Notes: generated from the sequence alone by a model not told the origin. Shown: positions 26,519-37,200, counted from the first letter of the stretch. The stretch: DNA of 64,000 bases from a filamentous cyanobacterium ESFC-1 (GCA_000380225.1 KB904821.1:830587-894586); one strand, 5' to 3'. Numbers and translations are program-made.

Positions 26519-27304
26519 CTAAACTGCCTCTGCGTTGACGATTAAGCGCTCCACTCGAACGCGGCCACAGGGTTCGATACTGGGACAATCTTGAACGGGA
26601 AAAATCTCATAACTCAAGCGGACTTCTTGACCGAGTAGATTGTCCTGTTGTTCGCAGATTTCAAAAGTTGCCCCAACGCCATATTCTTGCCCCTCAGCGT
26701 TCGTTAGGGTGACATAACACATCACATCCCCCTGTACGATTTCTTGGACGGTAGCGACTTCAGGATAGTCTTCAGAGGCGTTATCGGGAACAGTCGCGGG
26801 TTCGTAAGTTACTACCCCGACTCCTTCTCCACCGGGCCCCGCATCGAACAGATAGCCAAAGGCGTTAGATTCAGGGGCGTTGGCATCTGTGACGGCATCT
26901 CCGAAGGCGTATTCTCCCCCAGGCATAACACATTTGCCGTTTAAACCCAGACCATCGCTGTTGAGGGTCATATTTTCGCAATATTCGCTAATGTCATTTT
27001 GGGATTGGTCGAAGAAAAGCACATCTTCGACTTCGTTGGTGGTGGGGTTGTAGCGATAAAAGCCGTTCAGTCCGGTAATATTTGCGTCGGGTTCGGCATA
27101 AATCCCGGTGGTGACATCAACGGTAAAGTTAACATAGGCGATCGCGGGTTCGGGAGTTTCAACAGAGGAGTCTGCGGCGGTTTCTGGAGTTTCTACAGTC
27201 TCTACGGTTTCTGGAGTTTCGGTGGTATTGTCCGTGGAGGGGGTTTGGGCATTGCAACCGGACGCGATCGCGACGATCATTGTTAACAAGAATAGTTGTT
27301 TCAT
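26519..27304 (-). CDS. Lipoprotein of unknown function
   Basis: A 261-residue protein. The N-terminus MKQLFLLTMIVAIASGC has a lipobox (IASGC), so it is probably a lipoprotein. A Thr/Glu/Pro/Val-rich linker (about 20-52) with TPETVETVETPET-like repeats follows, then a globular domain starting AYVNFTVDVTTGIYAEP. The domain has five or more Cys residues, possibly disulfide-bonded in the periplasm. I do not recognise the family. Its C-terminal part carries VQDCPSIEPCGRVRVERLIV. Confidence 0.75.
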   Translation of the reverse strand: MKQLFLLTMIVAIASGCNAQTPSTDNTTETPETVETVETPETAADSSVETPEPAIAYVNFTVDVTTGIYAEPDANITGLNGFYRYNPTTNEVEDVLFFDQSQNDISEYCENMTLNSDGLGLNGKCVMPGGEYAFGDAVTDANAPESNAFGYLFDAGPGGEGVGVVTYEPATVPDNASEDYPEVATVQEIVQGDVMCYVTLTNAEGQEYGVGATFEICEQQDNLLGQEVRLSYEIFPVQDCPSIEPCGRVRVERLIVNAEAV

Positions 27305-27360
27305 GGCTTACTCAGAAAGTGTGTCAACTTTTCTACAAAGGTCGCGATCGCGATTTCGGC

Positions 27361-27747
27361 AATAGTTGTTATTAGTCATTGGTCATTGGTCATTGGTCAT
27401 TAGTGACAAGTTAAAGTCGTGGCATTTTTGTCAAGTGCCTTGTAGGGGCGCTCTTTTCCCCGTCCAATCTCAACCCGTTTACCCCGTCAATTTCGTTGTT
27501 ACCAACCCCTCAAACTTCTGCATTCAAAGGTTAATAGTAGTAGTAGTAGTAGGTTGGGTAGAACGAAGTGAAACCCAACAACCAACAACCAACAACCAAC
27601 AACCAACAACCAACAACCAACAACCAACAACCAACAACCAACAACCAACAACCAACAACCAACAACCAACAACCAACAACCAATAACCAATAACCAATAA
27701 CCAACAACCAACAACTAACAACTAACAACCAATAACCAACAACTAAC
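27361..27747. repeat. STRR heptanucleotide array
   Basis: Tandem TTGGTCA-type heptamers (27378-27402) and, from about 27571 to 27747, more than twenty CCAACAA/CCAATAA heptamers. A TAG trinucleotide run stands at 27534-27551. Between them is one diverged REP (TAGGGGCGCTCTTTTCCCCG). Long frames rich in LLVVGCW on the minus strand are an artefact of this array. The downstream edge reaches the stop of the M16 gene. Confidence 0.9.
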
Positions 27748-29221
27748 TCCTCGGAGTCGGAATCGAAACATCAACCGTTGTCACTTCAGGAGAAAGGGCG
27801 CTCAGAGGCGGGTTAATTTCCCCTTGATTCCCCACCACTAAAGTCACAATTTGTTCGGGTTTGAGGTATTCTTGGGCAACACGGCGGATATCTTCGCGGG
27901 TGACGTTTTGTACCGCGTTTTGATATTGGAAAATAAAATCCGTCGGGTAGTCGTAATATTCGTACCGCAACAAACGAGATAGAGTTTGTTCGGGGTTTTG
28001 GAAGTTAAACACAAAAGAATTTAAGATTGATTCTTTGGCATAACTAAGTTCGTCTGGGGTAATCAGTTGCGATCGCAACTTCTCCAATTCTGCCATCACC
28101 GTTTGGATAAAAGGAACCGTCGCATCAGAACGAGTTTGACCCCCCGCGATAAACAAGCCCGGATAGTCATAGCGAGCGCTCCAATAGCCATAAGCCACAT
28201 AAGCCAAACCCTGGCGCGATCGCACCTCGTTGAATAAACGCCCCCCAAAGCCGTTTAACACGCCATTAAGGACGCTTAAAGCGGGATAATCAGGATTGCT
28301 CAGTTCGCCGCCAATATGCCCCATTTGAATATAACTCTGGGTGAGTTGCGGGCGGTCTACCGCAAACACGCCCCCTAGATGTTTTTGGGACGCTTCTGGG
28401 ACTCCCGGTTTGGGTGCGTTAGCTGCGGGTTTCCAATCCCCAAAAGTTTCAGCGATTAAGGGTTTAATCACTTCTGGGTCAAAATCCCCCACAATCCCCA
28501 AAATCATATTCTCTGGACGCACATACTTTTCATAAAACCCGATAATATCCTCGCGAGCAATATTATCCAGGGTGTTATATTCTACCGTCCGGGCATAGGG
28601 GCTACTTTCGCCATATACCAGCTTACGAAACTCCCGCGAGGCGATCGCGTCGGGGTCGTCGTTGCGTCGGGCAATTCCCCCTTGTATCTGCTCTTTAGCC
28701 AAAGTAATCTTATCTTCAGGAAAAGCAGGTTGCTGAATCGTCTCAGCAAACAACTCAAACACAAAATTCAAGTCTTCACTCAGGGCGCTAAACGTCGCAC
28801 TCCCGGAATTTGTATCAATAGCCGTTTCTACCACCGCAGCCCGTTGTTCGAGCATTTGGTTAAGTTCATCGGCTGGATGTTGCATTGTCCCACCCGAACG
28901 CATAACCGTTCCCGTAATCGCCGCTAAACCCACTTCTGGGGCGGGTTCGTAGCGTGACCCGGTGCGAATCAACGCCGTCCCACTAATCAACGGTAATTCG
29001 CGGTCTTCCATCAAATACACCGTCATCCCGTTATCGAGTTGATAGCGTTCGTAATCGGGGATTTGGACTTCAGGAAGAGGTGGAAACTCTAGTTCAGTAT
29101 AGTGTTGGGCTTCCGACGCGATCGCCGGACGATGGAAAATAACAACCAATAACAACGTCGCTATAGCTAACTTAAACCAACGCAGTAGCGAACGTCTCGG
29201 AAGATGAATTGAACGTTTCAT
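27743..29221 (-). CDS. M16 peptidase family protein, inactive subunit
   Basis: A 492-residue exported protein with an N-terminal hydrophobic signal (residues 15-35). It has the M16 fold (two similar halves, with ATLIRTGSRYEPAPEVGLA at the start and RQGLAYVAYGYWSARYDYPGLF in the second half), but the HxxEH zinc motif is absent; the equivalent region reads GLAAITGTVMRSGG. It retains the R/Y pair of the second domain. The upstream gene, 5 bases away, encodes the active partner, so both should form a heterodimer, as in PqqF/L-like or mitochondrial-processing-peptidase-like pairs. Confidence 0.85.
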   Translation of the reverse strand: MKRSIHLPRRSLLRWFKLAIATLLLVVIFHRPAIASEAQHYTELEFPPLPEVQIPDYERYQLDNGMTVYLMEDRELPLISGTALIRTGSRYEPAPEVGLAAITGTVMRSGGTMQHPADELNQMLEQRAAVVETAIDTNSGSATFSALSEDLNFVFELFAETIQQPAFPEDKITLAKEQIQGGIARRNDDPDAIASREFRKLVYGESSPYARTVEYNTLDNIAREDIIGFYEKYVRPENMILGIVGDFDPEVIKPLIAETFGDWKPAANAPKPGVPEASQKHLGGVFAVDRPQLTQSYIQMGHIGGELSNPDYPALSVLNGVLNGFGGRLFNEVRSRQGLAYVAYGYWSARYDYPGLFIAGGQTRSDATVPFIQTVMAELEKLRSQLITPDELSYAKESILNSFVFNFQNPEQTLSRLLRYEYYDYPTDFIFQYQNAVQNVTREDIRRVAQEYLKPEQIVTLVVGNQGEINPPLSALSPEVTTVDVSIPTPRS

Positions 29222-29226
29222 GTTTA

Positions 29227-30813
29227 TTACTCTTTCGGCAAAATGCGGCCAATGGTGCGGTTTTCAGCAGTAAAGGTAGATTGAGCGACTCGTTGAATAT
29301 CTTGGGGAGTCACAGCAGCCAGCGCTTGGAGGCGTTCAAATAAATTGCGCCAATCCCCCGTTTTCACTTCATATTCAGCCAACAACTGCGCCATACCCAT
29401 ATTAGAATCTAGGCTTCGCAGTAAACTCGCTCTGGCTTTGGTTTTCACCCGTTCGAGGTCTTTTTCACTCACCAATTCCGTTTTCAAGCGAGTCAACTCC
29501 GCGTCAAAGGCTTGAGCCACTTCGTCAACGGTGTGACCCGGAGCAGTGAGGGCATACAATACCACTAAATTCGGGTATTTGTCCCCCGGAAAGCCGCTAA
29601 AGCCTTGAGCCGATAAAGCGATGCGTTGTTCTTCGACTAAGGACTTGTACAACCGAGAAGTACGGCCATCACTCAGCAAGCTAGTAATGAGGTCATACAC
29701 CGCATTATCCGGGTCAGTAATAGCAGGGCGATGATAACCTTCAAGATACCAAGGCTGAGATTCGAGGCGTAATGTCACCTCGCGGGTTTCTTCTTGGGAT
29801 GGTTCGACGGGAATATTGTCTTCTGCCGCCGGACGCGCTGGAAAACGGCCAAAATAAGTCTCAGCCAGGTCGCGAGCGCGATTTGGCTCAACATCTCCCA
29901 CAATCGCGACCGTTAGCTCGCTCGGCACATAATGAGTTTCAAAAAACTCGCGAATGTCTTGGCGCTCTAAGTTGCGGATATCTTCGTCGTAACCAATGAC
30001 AGGCCGCTTGTAGGGATGAGTCGTGAAAGCTTTGTCCAAAAAGGCTTCGATGAGTTGACCAATGGGAGAGTTATCCGTCCGCAAGCGACGCTCTTCAAGT
30101 ACCACTTGCTTTTCTTTGTAAAACTCCCGAAACACTGGCTCTAAAAAGCGCTCGGATTCCAGCGACATCCACAATTCCAGCTTATTCGAGGGAAAGCTAG
30201 AAAAATATAGGGTATAGTCGGCAGAAGTCGCCGCATTTAAGCCCGAACCGCCTTCTTGCTGGATAATTTGCCCATATTCGTTTTGTTTAGCATATTCATT
30301 GACTTGGGCTTGTACCCGGTCAAATTCGGCTTCTAACTGGGCCACTCGTTCGGGGTTGCCGTTTTGACGGGCGGCTTTGATATCCTCGAAGATTTCATCT
30401 AATTCTGCCAGTAAAGGCTTTTCCGCTTCATAATTAGTCGTCCCGATGCGGGTTGTGCCTTTAAAAGCTAAATGCTCTAAAAAGTGGGCGGCTCCGGTTT
30501 TTCCTTCCGGTTCGTCTACGCCCCCTACATCCGCATACGTCACCATCGAGATTGTTGGGGTGTTATCTCGTTGCAGGACAATAAAGGTCATGCCATTGTC
30601 AAGTTGAAACTCGGTAACATTCTCAATGGCGCGATCGAGATAGGGTTGAATAGATGGGGATGTCCCTAGAGAGTCTTGCGCGAGGGCTACTCCCGGAAAG
30701 GTACTCCCAGTCAGGAGAAAGGCGCAAACCCACGCGATTATCGCACGACGGCGCAGGAGGTGAATTCCTTTCGCTTTCAGTTGCGAAACGAAAGCAAACC
30801 AAAATGATTTCAT
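29227..30813 (-). CDS. M16 zinc peptidase, catalytic subunit
   Basis: A 528-residue exported protein with a signal/anchor sequence at about 20-45 (AIIAWVCAFLLTGSTFPGVALA). The zinc motif HFLEHLAFKG (HxxEH, about 115-119) is intact, and the downstream Glu lies in the helical stretch about 75 residues later (ESERFLEPVFREF region). It should cleave peptides in the periplasm together with the inactive M16 protein encoded 5 bases downstream. The ATG at 30813 is the only strong start for this signal sequence. Confidence 0.9.
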   Translation of the reverse strand: MKSFWFAFVSQLKAKGIHLLRRRAIIAWVCAFLLTGSTFPGVALAQDSLGTSPSIQPYLDRAIENVTEFQLDNGMTFIVLQRDNTPTISMVTYADVGGVDEPEGKTGAAHFLEHLAFKGTTRIGTTNYEAEKPLLAELDEIFEDIKAARQNGNPERVAQLEAEFDRVQAQVNEYAKQNEYGQIIQQEGGSGLNAATSADYTLYFSSFPSNKLELWMSLESERFLEPVFREFYKEKQVVLEERRLRTDNSPIGQLIEAFLDKAFTTHPYKRPVIGYDEDIRNLERQDIREFFETHYVPSELTVAIVGDVEPNRARDLAETYFGRFPARPAAEDNIPVEPSQEETREVTLRLESQPWYLEGYHRPAITDPDNAVYDLITSLLSDGRTSRLYKSLVEEQRIALSAQGFSGFPGDKYPNLVVLYALTAPGHTVDEVAQAFDAELTRLKTELVSEKDLERVKTKARASLLRSLDSNMGMAQLLAEYEVKTGDWRNLFERLQALAAVTPQDIQRVAQSTFTAENRTIGRILPKE

Positions 30814-30839
30814 AAATTACAAAGTTGGATGAGGATCGC

Positions 30840-31130
30840 ACTTCTTACCAGGATAGCTTTTTCAGTCATCAGCCTTTAAGGGGCAGTGGGCTTTCTTAGG
30901 GAGTAGGCAGTGGGCAGTAGGCAGTGGGGGTTTTTGGGGCAATCGGCAATCGGCGTGTAGGGGCGGGGTTTCCCCGTCCAAGAGTGAGGAGAGGGGGAGG
31001 AGGGGGAAGAGGGGGAAGAGGGGGAAGAGGGGGAAGAGGGGAAGGAAGTGACCAACAACCAATAACCAACAACAAAGGACAAATGACCAATGACTAAGGA
31101 CAAATGACCAACAACCAATTATAAAAACTT
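30840..31130. repeat. REP, purine-rich tract and STRR repeats
   Basis: The gap of about 410 bases holds a REP element (30940-30981: GGGCAATCGGCAATCGGCGT then TAGGGGCGGGGTTTCCCCG), a GGGGAAGA tract at 30985-31047 and CCAACAACCAATAA heptamers to 31120. The same REP is present at 47.4 kb, interrupted by a MITE. No gene recognised. Confidence 0.8.
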
Positions 31131-31224
31131 GGCAAAGCCCGTGAAAATAAGGATAACTGTAGAGGTGAGTCTTTGGGGATTGTTTCAAGTTCCCTTTCAA
31201 AATTGTAAAAACAGTTAAAAACGA

Positions 31225-32208
31225 ATGGTTCAACAAGTTTTAGTCACTGGTGCGGCGGGTTTTATTGGCTTTCATCTCAGCCAGCGTTTACTTCGTCAGG
31301 GCGATCGCGTGGTGGGCATTGATAACCTCAATGATTATTATGAGGTTAGCTTGAAGCAAGGCCGCTTAGAGATTTTACAGGAATCAGACAATTTTCAGTT
31401 TCAACAACTGGATTTGAGCGATCGCGACGGCATAGCCCGTTTATTCGCTGAAAATTCTTTCGATGTTGTGGTGAATTTGGCAGCCCAAGCGGGAGTCCGC
31501 TATTCCCTCGAAAACCCTTATGCTTATCTCAACAGCAATTTAGCGGGCTTTCTCAACATTCTCGAAGGCTGTCGCCATCATGAGGTCAAACATCTGGTTT
31601 TTGCGTCGTCTAGCTCGGTTTATGGCGTAAACAAGAAGATTCCCTTTTCTCTCGAAGACCCGGTAGACGAACCCATTAGCTTGTATGCGGCTTCTAAAAA
31701 AGCCAATGAGTTGATGGCCCATTCTTACAGCCATTTATACAATATTCCCACCACGGGACTGCGCTTTTTTACCGTGTACGGGCCTTGGGGTCGTCCTGAT
31801 ATGGCTTATTTTAAATTCACCCGCGCGATCGCCCAAAACCAAGCCATCGATGTTTACAATCAGGGTCGCATGAAGCGAGATTTTACCTATATTGACGATG
31901 TGGTAGAAGGGGTGGTGCGAGTCATGGCCAAAATCCCTGACCCCCAAGGTCAAAGCCAAGCCCGCTACAAAGTGTATAACATCGGCAACAATCAACCGGT
32001 CGAATTGTTAACCTTTATTGAAACCCTCGAAACTTGCCTCGGTAAAACCGCGCAAAAAAATCTGCTTCCCATGCAACCCGGAGATGTTCCCATTACTTAT
32101 GCGGATGTGGATGAGTTGATGGCTGATGTAGGATTTCGACCGCAAACGCCTTTGGCTCAAGGGTTACAGAAGTTTGTGGATTGGTATCAAGGCTATTACA
32201 AAGTGTAA
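31225..32208 (+). CDS. NAD-dependent epimerase (UDP-glucuronate 4-epimerase-like)
   Basis: A 327-residue extended short-chain dehydrogenase. The Rossmann motif is TGAAGFIGFH (about 8-17), the catalytic Ser region VFASSSSVYG (about 125-134) and Y-x-x-x-K in YAASKKANE (about 153-157). The sequence (KKIPFSLEDPVDEPISLYAASK, GPWGRPDMAYFKFTRAI) matches the UDP-glucuronate 4-epimerase/CapI group, used for surface polysaccharide sugars. The C-terminal part has the MQPGDVPITYADV substrate segment typical of that group. No other polysaccharide genes are adjacent. Confidence 0.88.
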   Translation: MVQQVLVTGAAGFIGFHLSQRLLRQGDRVVGIDNLNDYYEVSLKQGRLEILQESDNFQFQQLDLSDRDGIARLFAENSFDVVVNLAAQAGVRYSLENPYAYLNSNLAGFLNILEGCRHHEVKHLVFASSSSVYGVNKKIPFSLEDPVDEPISLYAASKKANELMAHSYSHLYNIPTTGLRFFTVYGPWGRPDMAYFKFTRAIAQNQAIDVYNQGRMKRDFTYIDDVVEGVVRVMAKIPDPQGQSQARYKVYNIGNNQPVELLTFIETLETCLGKTAQKNLLPMQPGDVPITYADVDELMADVGFRPQTPLAQGLQKFVDWYQGYYKV

Positions 32209-32433
32209 CGTCGTAACCCCTAGAAAAACGCGAAAATCCGGGGAAATATGCGACGATAGAAATATAAGAATATAACAGGGTTTGAGAGGGCGAACTCTGA
32301 CCACAATGCACGACTCGTAACAAACTCGAAAAGCGCCTCTGGCTTAAAATCTGGATGGGTCAAGCGCTTCTTCAGATTCTAGGGTTGATTGAGGTGGCGA
32401 TCGCATCTTTAAACTTTCTGTGGGAGGGTTATT

Positions 32434-32922
32434 ATGGTATATCAAAAAATTTTTGTAGCAATCGACAACGCACCGCAAGCTGAAGCAGTATTTCAAAAAG
32501 CTTTAGAAGTCGCCCAACAATATGAAGCTGAGTTATTATTATTTCACTGCTTACCCGTCGAACATCCCGAAATTGCGGCCTATAGCGACCTCTACGGTCA
32601 AAACTTAGCCAACTTCTCGCGGATGATGCAAGATCATCTCGCCCAAAACACCGAACAAACGCGACAATGGTTAGGGGCATATTGCGATCGCGCTAATCAT
32701 GCCGGAGTCAAAACGGAATGGACTTGGAAAGTCGGAGAAGCCGGAAAATGGATTTCTCAAGCCGCTAAAGATTGGGAAGCAGATTTAATCATTTTAGGCC
32801 GTCGCGGTCGCAGTGGCATCGCGGAAATGTTCATGGGAAGCGTCAGCAATTATGTCACCCATCATGCGAATTGCTCGGTGTTAATTGTCCAAGGTCAAAA
32901 AGATACAGCACTTACTGCTTAA
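32434..32922 (+). CDS. Universal stress protein (UspA family)
   Basis: A 162-residue cytoplasmic protein. The C-terminal ATP-binding motif GRRGRSGIAEMFMGSVSNY (G-x2-G-x9-G-S) and the following HHANCSVLIVQ are typical. The N-terminus MVYQKIFVAIDNAPQAEA is the usual start, with GGAGG about 10 bases upstream. It is probably involved in stress survival, without a known specific ligand. A strong bidirectional-looking terminator follows. Confidence 0.9.
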   Translation: MVYQKIFVAIDNAPQAEAVFQKALEVAQQYEAELLLFHCLPVEHPEIAAYSDLYGQNLANFSRMMQDHLAQNTEQTRQWLGAYCDRANHAGVKTEWTWKVGEAGKWISQAAKDWEADLIILGRRGRSGIAEMFMGSVSNYVTHHANCSVLIVQGQKDTALTA

Positions 32923-32952
32923 AAATGCTAATTTGAAGCCGATCGAATTTAA

Positions 32953-32992
32953 AAATTGCCGCCCTGATATTAATTTCATTGCGGCAATTTTT
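32953..32992 (+). terminator. Terminator after uspA-type gene
   Basis: AAATTGCCGC (32953-32962) pairs with GCGGCAATTT (32981-32990), followed by T residues to 32992. The A-run on the other side would allow use on both strands. Confidence 0.8.
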
Positions 32993-33070
32993 GGTTCTGA
33001 GACGCTATAATCTCATCCTTGACCAAAACGTTTTAGAATTGCGAACAGGTGATTCATCACGATTATAACC

Positions 33071-33418
33071 ATGCACGAAACCGACATGACCAAAGCCCTC
33101 ATTATGACCGTGAGAGATTGGTACGAATCCCAACCCGAACAACCCCAAATCCAAACCATTCACCTGATTGTCGGTCAATTTACCTGTGTTGAGCCTGCGA
33201 GTTTACAATTCGCTTTTGAAGTTCAAACCCGCAATAGTTTTTTAGAAAATGCGGCTTTAGCCATTCAAGAAACCCCATTAATTGCCTTTTGTCACCCTTG
33301 TCAAAAAGAATATCATCCGCAAATGGGTCAACAATATGCTTGTCCTGATTGCCAAAATCCCATGGAAGATATCCGCTCTGGACGAGAGTTAAAAGTTGAC
33401 CGCATTGAATATGCGTAA
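33071..33418 (+). CDS. hypA: Hydrogenase nickel chaperone HypA
   Basis: A 115-residue protein starting [11 protein letters not shown], where the second residue (His2) and neighbours bind nickel. The zinc-finger has two Cys pairs, CHPC and CPDC. It delivers nickel, with HypB, to NiFe-hydrogenase (or urease). hypB follows 41 bases downstream. No hydrogenase structural genes or other hyp genes are in the window. Confidence 0.93.
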   Translation: MHETDMTKALIMTVRDWYESQPEQPQIQTIHLIVGQFTCVEPASLQFAFEVQTRNSFLENAALAIQETPLIAFCHPCQKEYHPQMGQQYACPDCQNPMEDIRSGRELKVDRIEYA

Positions 33419-33459
33419 GCGTCCCCAAATTTCACTTCTACTTTATAACAACTATTCCC

Positions 33460-34125
33460 ATGCACCAAACCTTTGACGCAGCTTTAGAAATCAACTTACT
33501 TCATGCTAATCAAGCGGGGGCTGAAGAAAATCGCCGCCATTTTGAAGACTGGGGAATTACTTGTTTTAATATTATGAGTAGCCCCGGTGCTGGGAAAACG
33601 GTTTTACTCGAACGTACCCTCGAAGCCCTCAGCCCTAAGTTAAAAATTGCCGTCATAGAAGGGGATATGACTACAGAATTGGACGCAGAACGTTTGCGCC
33701 AATATCATGTCCCTGTAATTGCCATTAATACAGGTCGTTCCTGTCACTTAGACTCAAAAATGGTAAGCGGTGGTATTCATCGTTTAGCCCACGAATATAA
33801 CCCGTCTGAGTTTGATTTAGTTTTAGTCGAAAATGTGGGCAACTTGGTTTGTCCGGCAGAATTTGAAGTGGGAGAACATCAAAAAGTCGCCCTACTGAGC
33901 GTCACAGAAGGGGAAGATAAGCCCCTCAAATATCCGGTAATGTTTCAGGAAGCGGATTGTTTATTAATTACCAAAATCGATCTTGCACCCTATCTAGATA
34001 TTGATCTTCAACGCATTGAAGATAACGTGCGCCAAATGAATCCTAATGTTACAATCATTCCCGTTTCTGCTAAAACCAAAGTCGGTTTAGAAGATTGGTT
34101 GGCGTGGATAGAAAAACAGCTTTAA
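33460..34125 (+). CDS. hypB: Hydrogenase accessory GTPase HypB
   Basis: A 221-residue SIMIBI-class GTPase. The P-loop SSPGAGKT (40-47), the switch/metal segment [16 protein letters not shown] and the guanine-specific TKIDL are present. The N-terminus [10 protein letters not shown] lacks both the His-rich stretch and the CxxCGC motif, so nickel storage is not expected and the protein relies on HypA. Forms a two-gene unit with hypA. Confidence 0.93.
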   Translation: MHQTFDAALEINLLHANQAGAEENRRHFEDWGITCFNIMSSPGAGKTVLLERTLEALSPKLKIAVIEGDMTTELDAERLRQYHVPVIAINTGRSCHLDSKMVSGGIHRLAHEYNPSEFDLVLVENVGNLVCPAEFEVGEHQKVALLSVTEGEDKPLKYPVMFQEADCLLITKIDLAPYLDIDLQRIEDNVRQMNPNVTIIPVSAKTKVGLEDWLAWIEKQL

Positions 34126-34175
34126 TTCTAGATTGTTGAGAGTATCGCGCTAGACTGCGGCAAGAGGAGAAATTT

Positions 34176-34253
34176 ATGAAATTTACAATTTTATTACCGG
34201 GTGTGGCCTTGTTTCTCGCCAGTATCGTGTTAGCGGTGGCATTTAGCGGCTGA
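34176..34253 (+). CDS. 25-residue single-helix membrane peptide
   Basis: An AAGAGGAGA ribosome site stands 5 bases before an ATG at 34176. The peptide starts MKFTILLPGVALF, continues as a single hydrophobic helix and ends AFSG. It lies 50 bases behind hypB and ends one base from the stop of the convergent NACHT gene. It does not match PetG/L/M/N, PsbM, PsbT or PsaM as I remember them. A real small membrane protein is plausible because of the strong ribosome site and the good amphipathic start. Confidence 0.5.
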   Translation: MKFTILLPGVALFLASIVLAVAFSG

Positions 34254-34254
34254 G

Positions 34255-37200
34255 TTAAGGAGAATGGGAGTCGGCAATCCAAGTTTCATCATCATCCGCA
34301 GAAGGAGGAGAATTAGGCGGTGGTGCGTCTTCGGTAGCCAGGGTTTCATCTTCGTTGTGGTTGCTAGAAGGAGAAGAAACGGCAGGATAAGCCGCGAGGG
34401 TTTCGTCTTCGCTGTCTTCTTTTGCTAATGGGGATGCGCTCTGGGTATTATCCCAAGCATTATCGGGTAAGATCGGCTCACCTTCAGCAATTTCAATTTG
34501 AATTTTGGAGTCGGTGTCAAAAAATACCGAATCGGGAAAGTCTGAAAGTTGAAGATTGGGGTTGAGGGATTGACTGTACTCTTGAAATTCTTCCCAAGAG
34601 AAGAAAGCACCACTGCGAATGCCGAGGTTGCGGTTTTCGGGGTCGAGTTGAGCTTGAAATAAACAAGCATTGCTGAGATTGGCTGCACTGAGATTGGCCC
34701 CCAGTAAATTGGCCCCTGATAAATCCGCCCCTTCGAGATTTGCTTGAGCGAGGTTGCTGTGTTGGAGGTTAGCGGCGGCTAAACTCGCCCAAGATAAGTT
34801 AGCTTGGGCTAAGTTAGCCGAAACCAAGTCGGCGCGATTGAGTTCGGCGATCGCGAGATTGACTTGAAAAAAGTTAACCTCGGGTAACATGGCTTGATTC
34901 AAACTTGCCCCCGGCAGTTGCAGTTGGCTCAAATGCTGTCGCACCCGATTATAAAAGCAAGTGGGAGATAACACGGCAATCCGAGAAATAAACGTGGTAA
35001 AGCGGTCAGAATCAAACTCTTGGGGACGATTGGGGTCGCCACAAGGATAAAAGGGAATCCCTGCCGTTTGTCCGAGGCGGCACAAAAGCAAAAAAGTATT
35101 TAAACCGGTGGCCGCGTCGAGTTGAGCAACATTGTAGGAGTTGTGCAGTTGTCTTAATTGTTCGTGACTGCGATGAGCCACCCCTTCATCAAGCCAGCGG
35201 CCTTGACAGTAAGACCGCCAAAAGCTGTACAACCGCTTAAATAACACCTTGAGGGCAAAAGTTTGGGGATTGCGTTGTTGGCGGCGACGCAGGTATTCAA
35301 TGCACAACTGTTCCATCTCTAGAGACAAAACCCCGTAGCCCAAAAGATTGTATAGATGTTCGGCAATGGCGGTGTTGGACTGCATGATAAAGCTAACTTC
35401 GCCATAGCGGTCTTGGACTTGTTCGGTAATGCTTTGGAGACGTTTGGCGATCGCGACCGCGGCCAGATACGACCCCAAGCTAATATGAGACAAGCCGACT
35501 TCCTGTATCGCGGCTTCAGACTTGGGACTCAGAAGCGATCGCGACGTAAAAAATAAAGCCGGAAGTGGTGTATCTGAAGTCGGAGATTGCGATATATTCC
35601 AAGTCCCTGCTTGAAAAATTTGTAACGCCAGGGTTTCCATATCATCGCGAGTGGTACTCGGGGTACGACCGGCCAGCAAATTCGCGATCGCGTCAGTGCC
35701 TCGATTAGCGTGGGCCATGCCTTCGCGGGCGCTTTCGGGGAGTAGTTTGCGCCCTTGGGTGTCACCGAGTAACCAGCGCTCGATGCGCTCGTAAATTTCA
35801 AAATTGAGTTGGGGGAGGGGCAACTCTAGAATGTTTTTGTCCAGCAAGCCATCTCGATGCAGCAAGCCCAATAAATACAACATTAAGGGTTGATGAATCA
35901 AATGGGCGATCGCGTTACCGTAAGGGAGCTTAAACACCCCTTCGTCTTTGAGAAAGCTAAAATAGCGCACGGAAATCGACTTCGATTGCAGGTTCGACCA
36001 CTTCTTAAACCACTGCGGCAAGGCTTCGCGATCCATCGGTTGAATGACAATGCGCCGCAGTTTGGTTTGTAACGGAAATAAACTCCCCACGCGATATTTA
36101 CGAGTCAGTCCCTCAAATGTACTCGATCGCCCCGTGAGCAAGATTTTATGTTGCAAAGAAGGATTGCGGCTTAAACATTGAGCGTGAAACTGCATTAACT
36201 GGTCTATAAAGGCGAAATAATGCCGTAACTTGTAGGGAGACGGCGGCAACTCATCCAAACCATCGAGAATGAACAATAACGGCGGGGTTTGGGGCGACAG
36301 CCAACCATCCGCATCGCTAAACCGGGCTTGCGGAAACACGCTTTCGAGGGTTTGCTCGAAGGTTTGCCGCAGTTGAACGTGCCGCAGTTGAATTAAAACT
36401 GGCATCCACTGGGGATACAAATTACGCGCCGCATAAGCCGCGAATATCTGACAAAAACTGGTTTTACCCAATCCCGATTCGGCTTCGATGGCGATGATGC
36501 TGTGTTCGTCTTCGAGGGCTTCGAGACACCACTTTTGTAAATCTACAGGTTGAGCAGGAGGGGCCGGGAGGGTCTGGGCTTCATTTCCCCCCAAATCTGT
36601 CCCGGTGACGCAATCTTCGACGGGTAAGCCTTTGAGGGGAACGTAGATATCTTTCAGGGCAAAATTAGCCCCCAACAGGGGTTCGCTCAGGGCGGTTAGC
36701 AATTGAGCGCGATATAACTCCCGGAGGCGGTCGATCGCGATTTCTTCGTCGTCGTCGTCGGTGTTGGTGGTGGAGGTGGATAGGTCGTCAACGGGACTGA
36801 GACTCCCCAAACGCACGAATTTTTGCAGTTGAGCCAGGGGAGTAGCGTTTTCGGCAATGACCACCAATAAATGACCGGGTAAGCCATTAACCAAACGTTG
36901 GGCGAGTAACTGGGCTTCGGTGGTTTCGGCTCCGTTGATTTCAAACCAGGCGATCGCCAAGTTATTCATTTGCTTTACTAAAAACGAGTTGCCAATTTGC
37001 GAAAGGGCTTGCTCGGCTTGGCTATCACTCAGACGACCGGGCCGCAAGGTTTTGAGCAGTCCTTGGAGTTTGGCATCGGTAAAGGGGCGATCGCTTTCTA
37101 AGCCCGCCGGAACCGTGGCTCGATTTAGCCAAGGTCGTCTCAAGTGGGCTTCTTGCTCTAAAATTGCTTGCAAGGCCATCAAGTAAGCCACTTGAAAAGC

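Noticed and set aside
27499-27728. Three minus-strand frames of LLVVGCW repeats
   Set aside because: They translate the heptamer array and have no ribosome site or family.
30862-31236. Minus-strand frames rich in Pro/Leu/Ser
   Set aside because: They translate REP, GGGGAAGA tract and heptamers.
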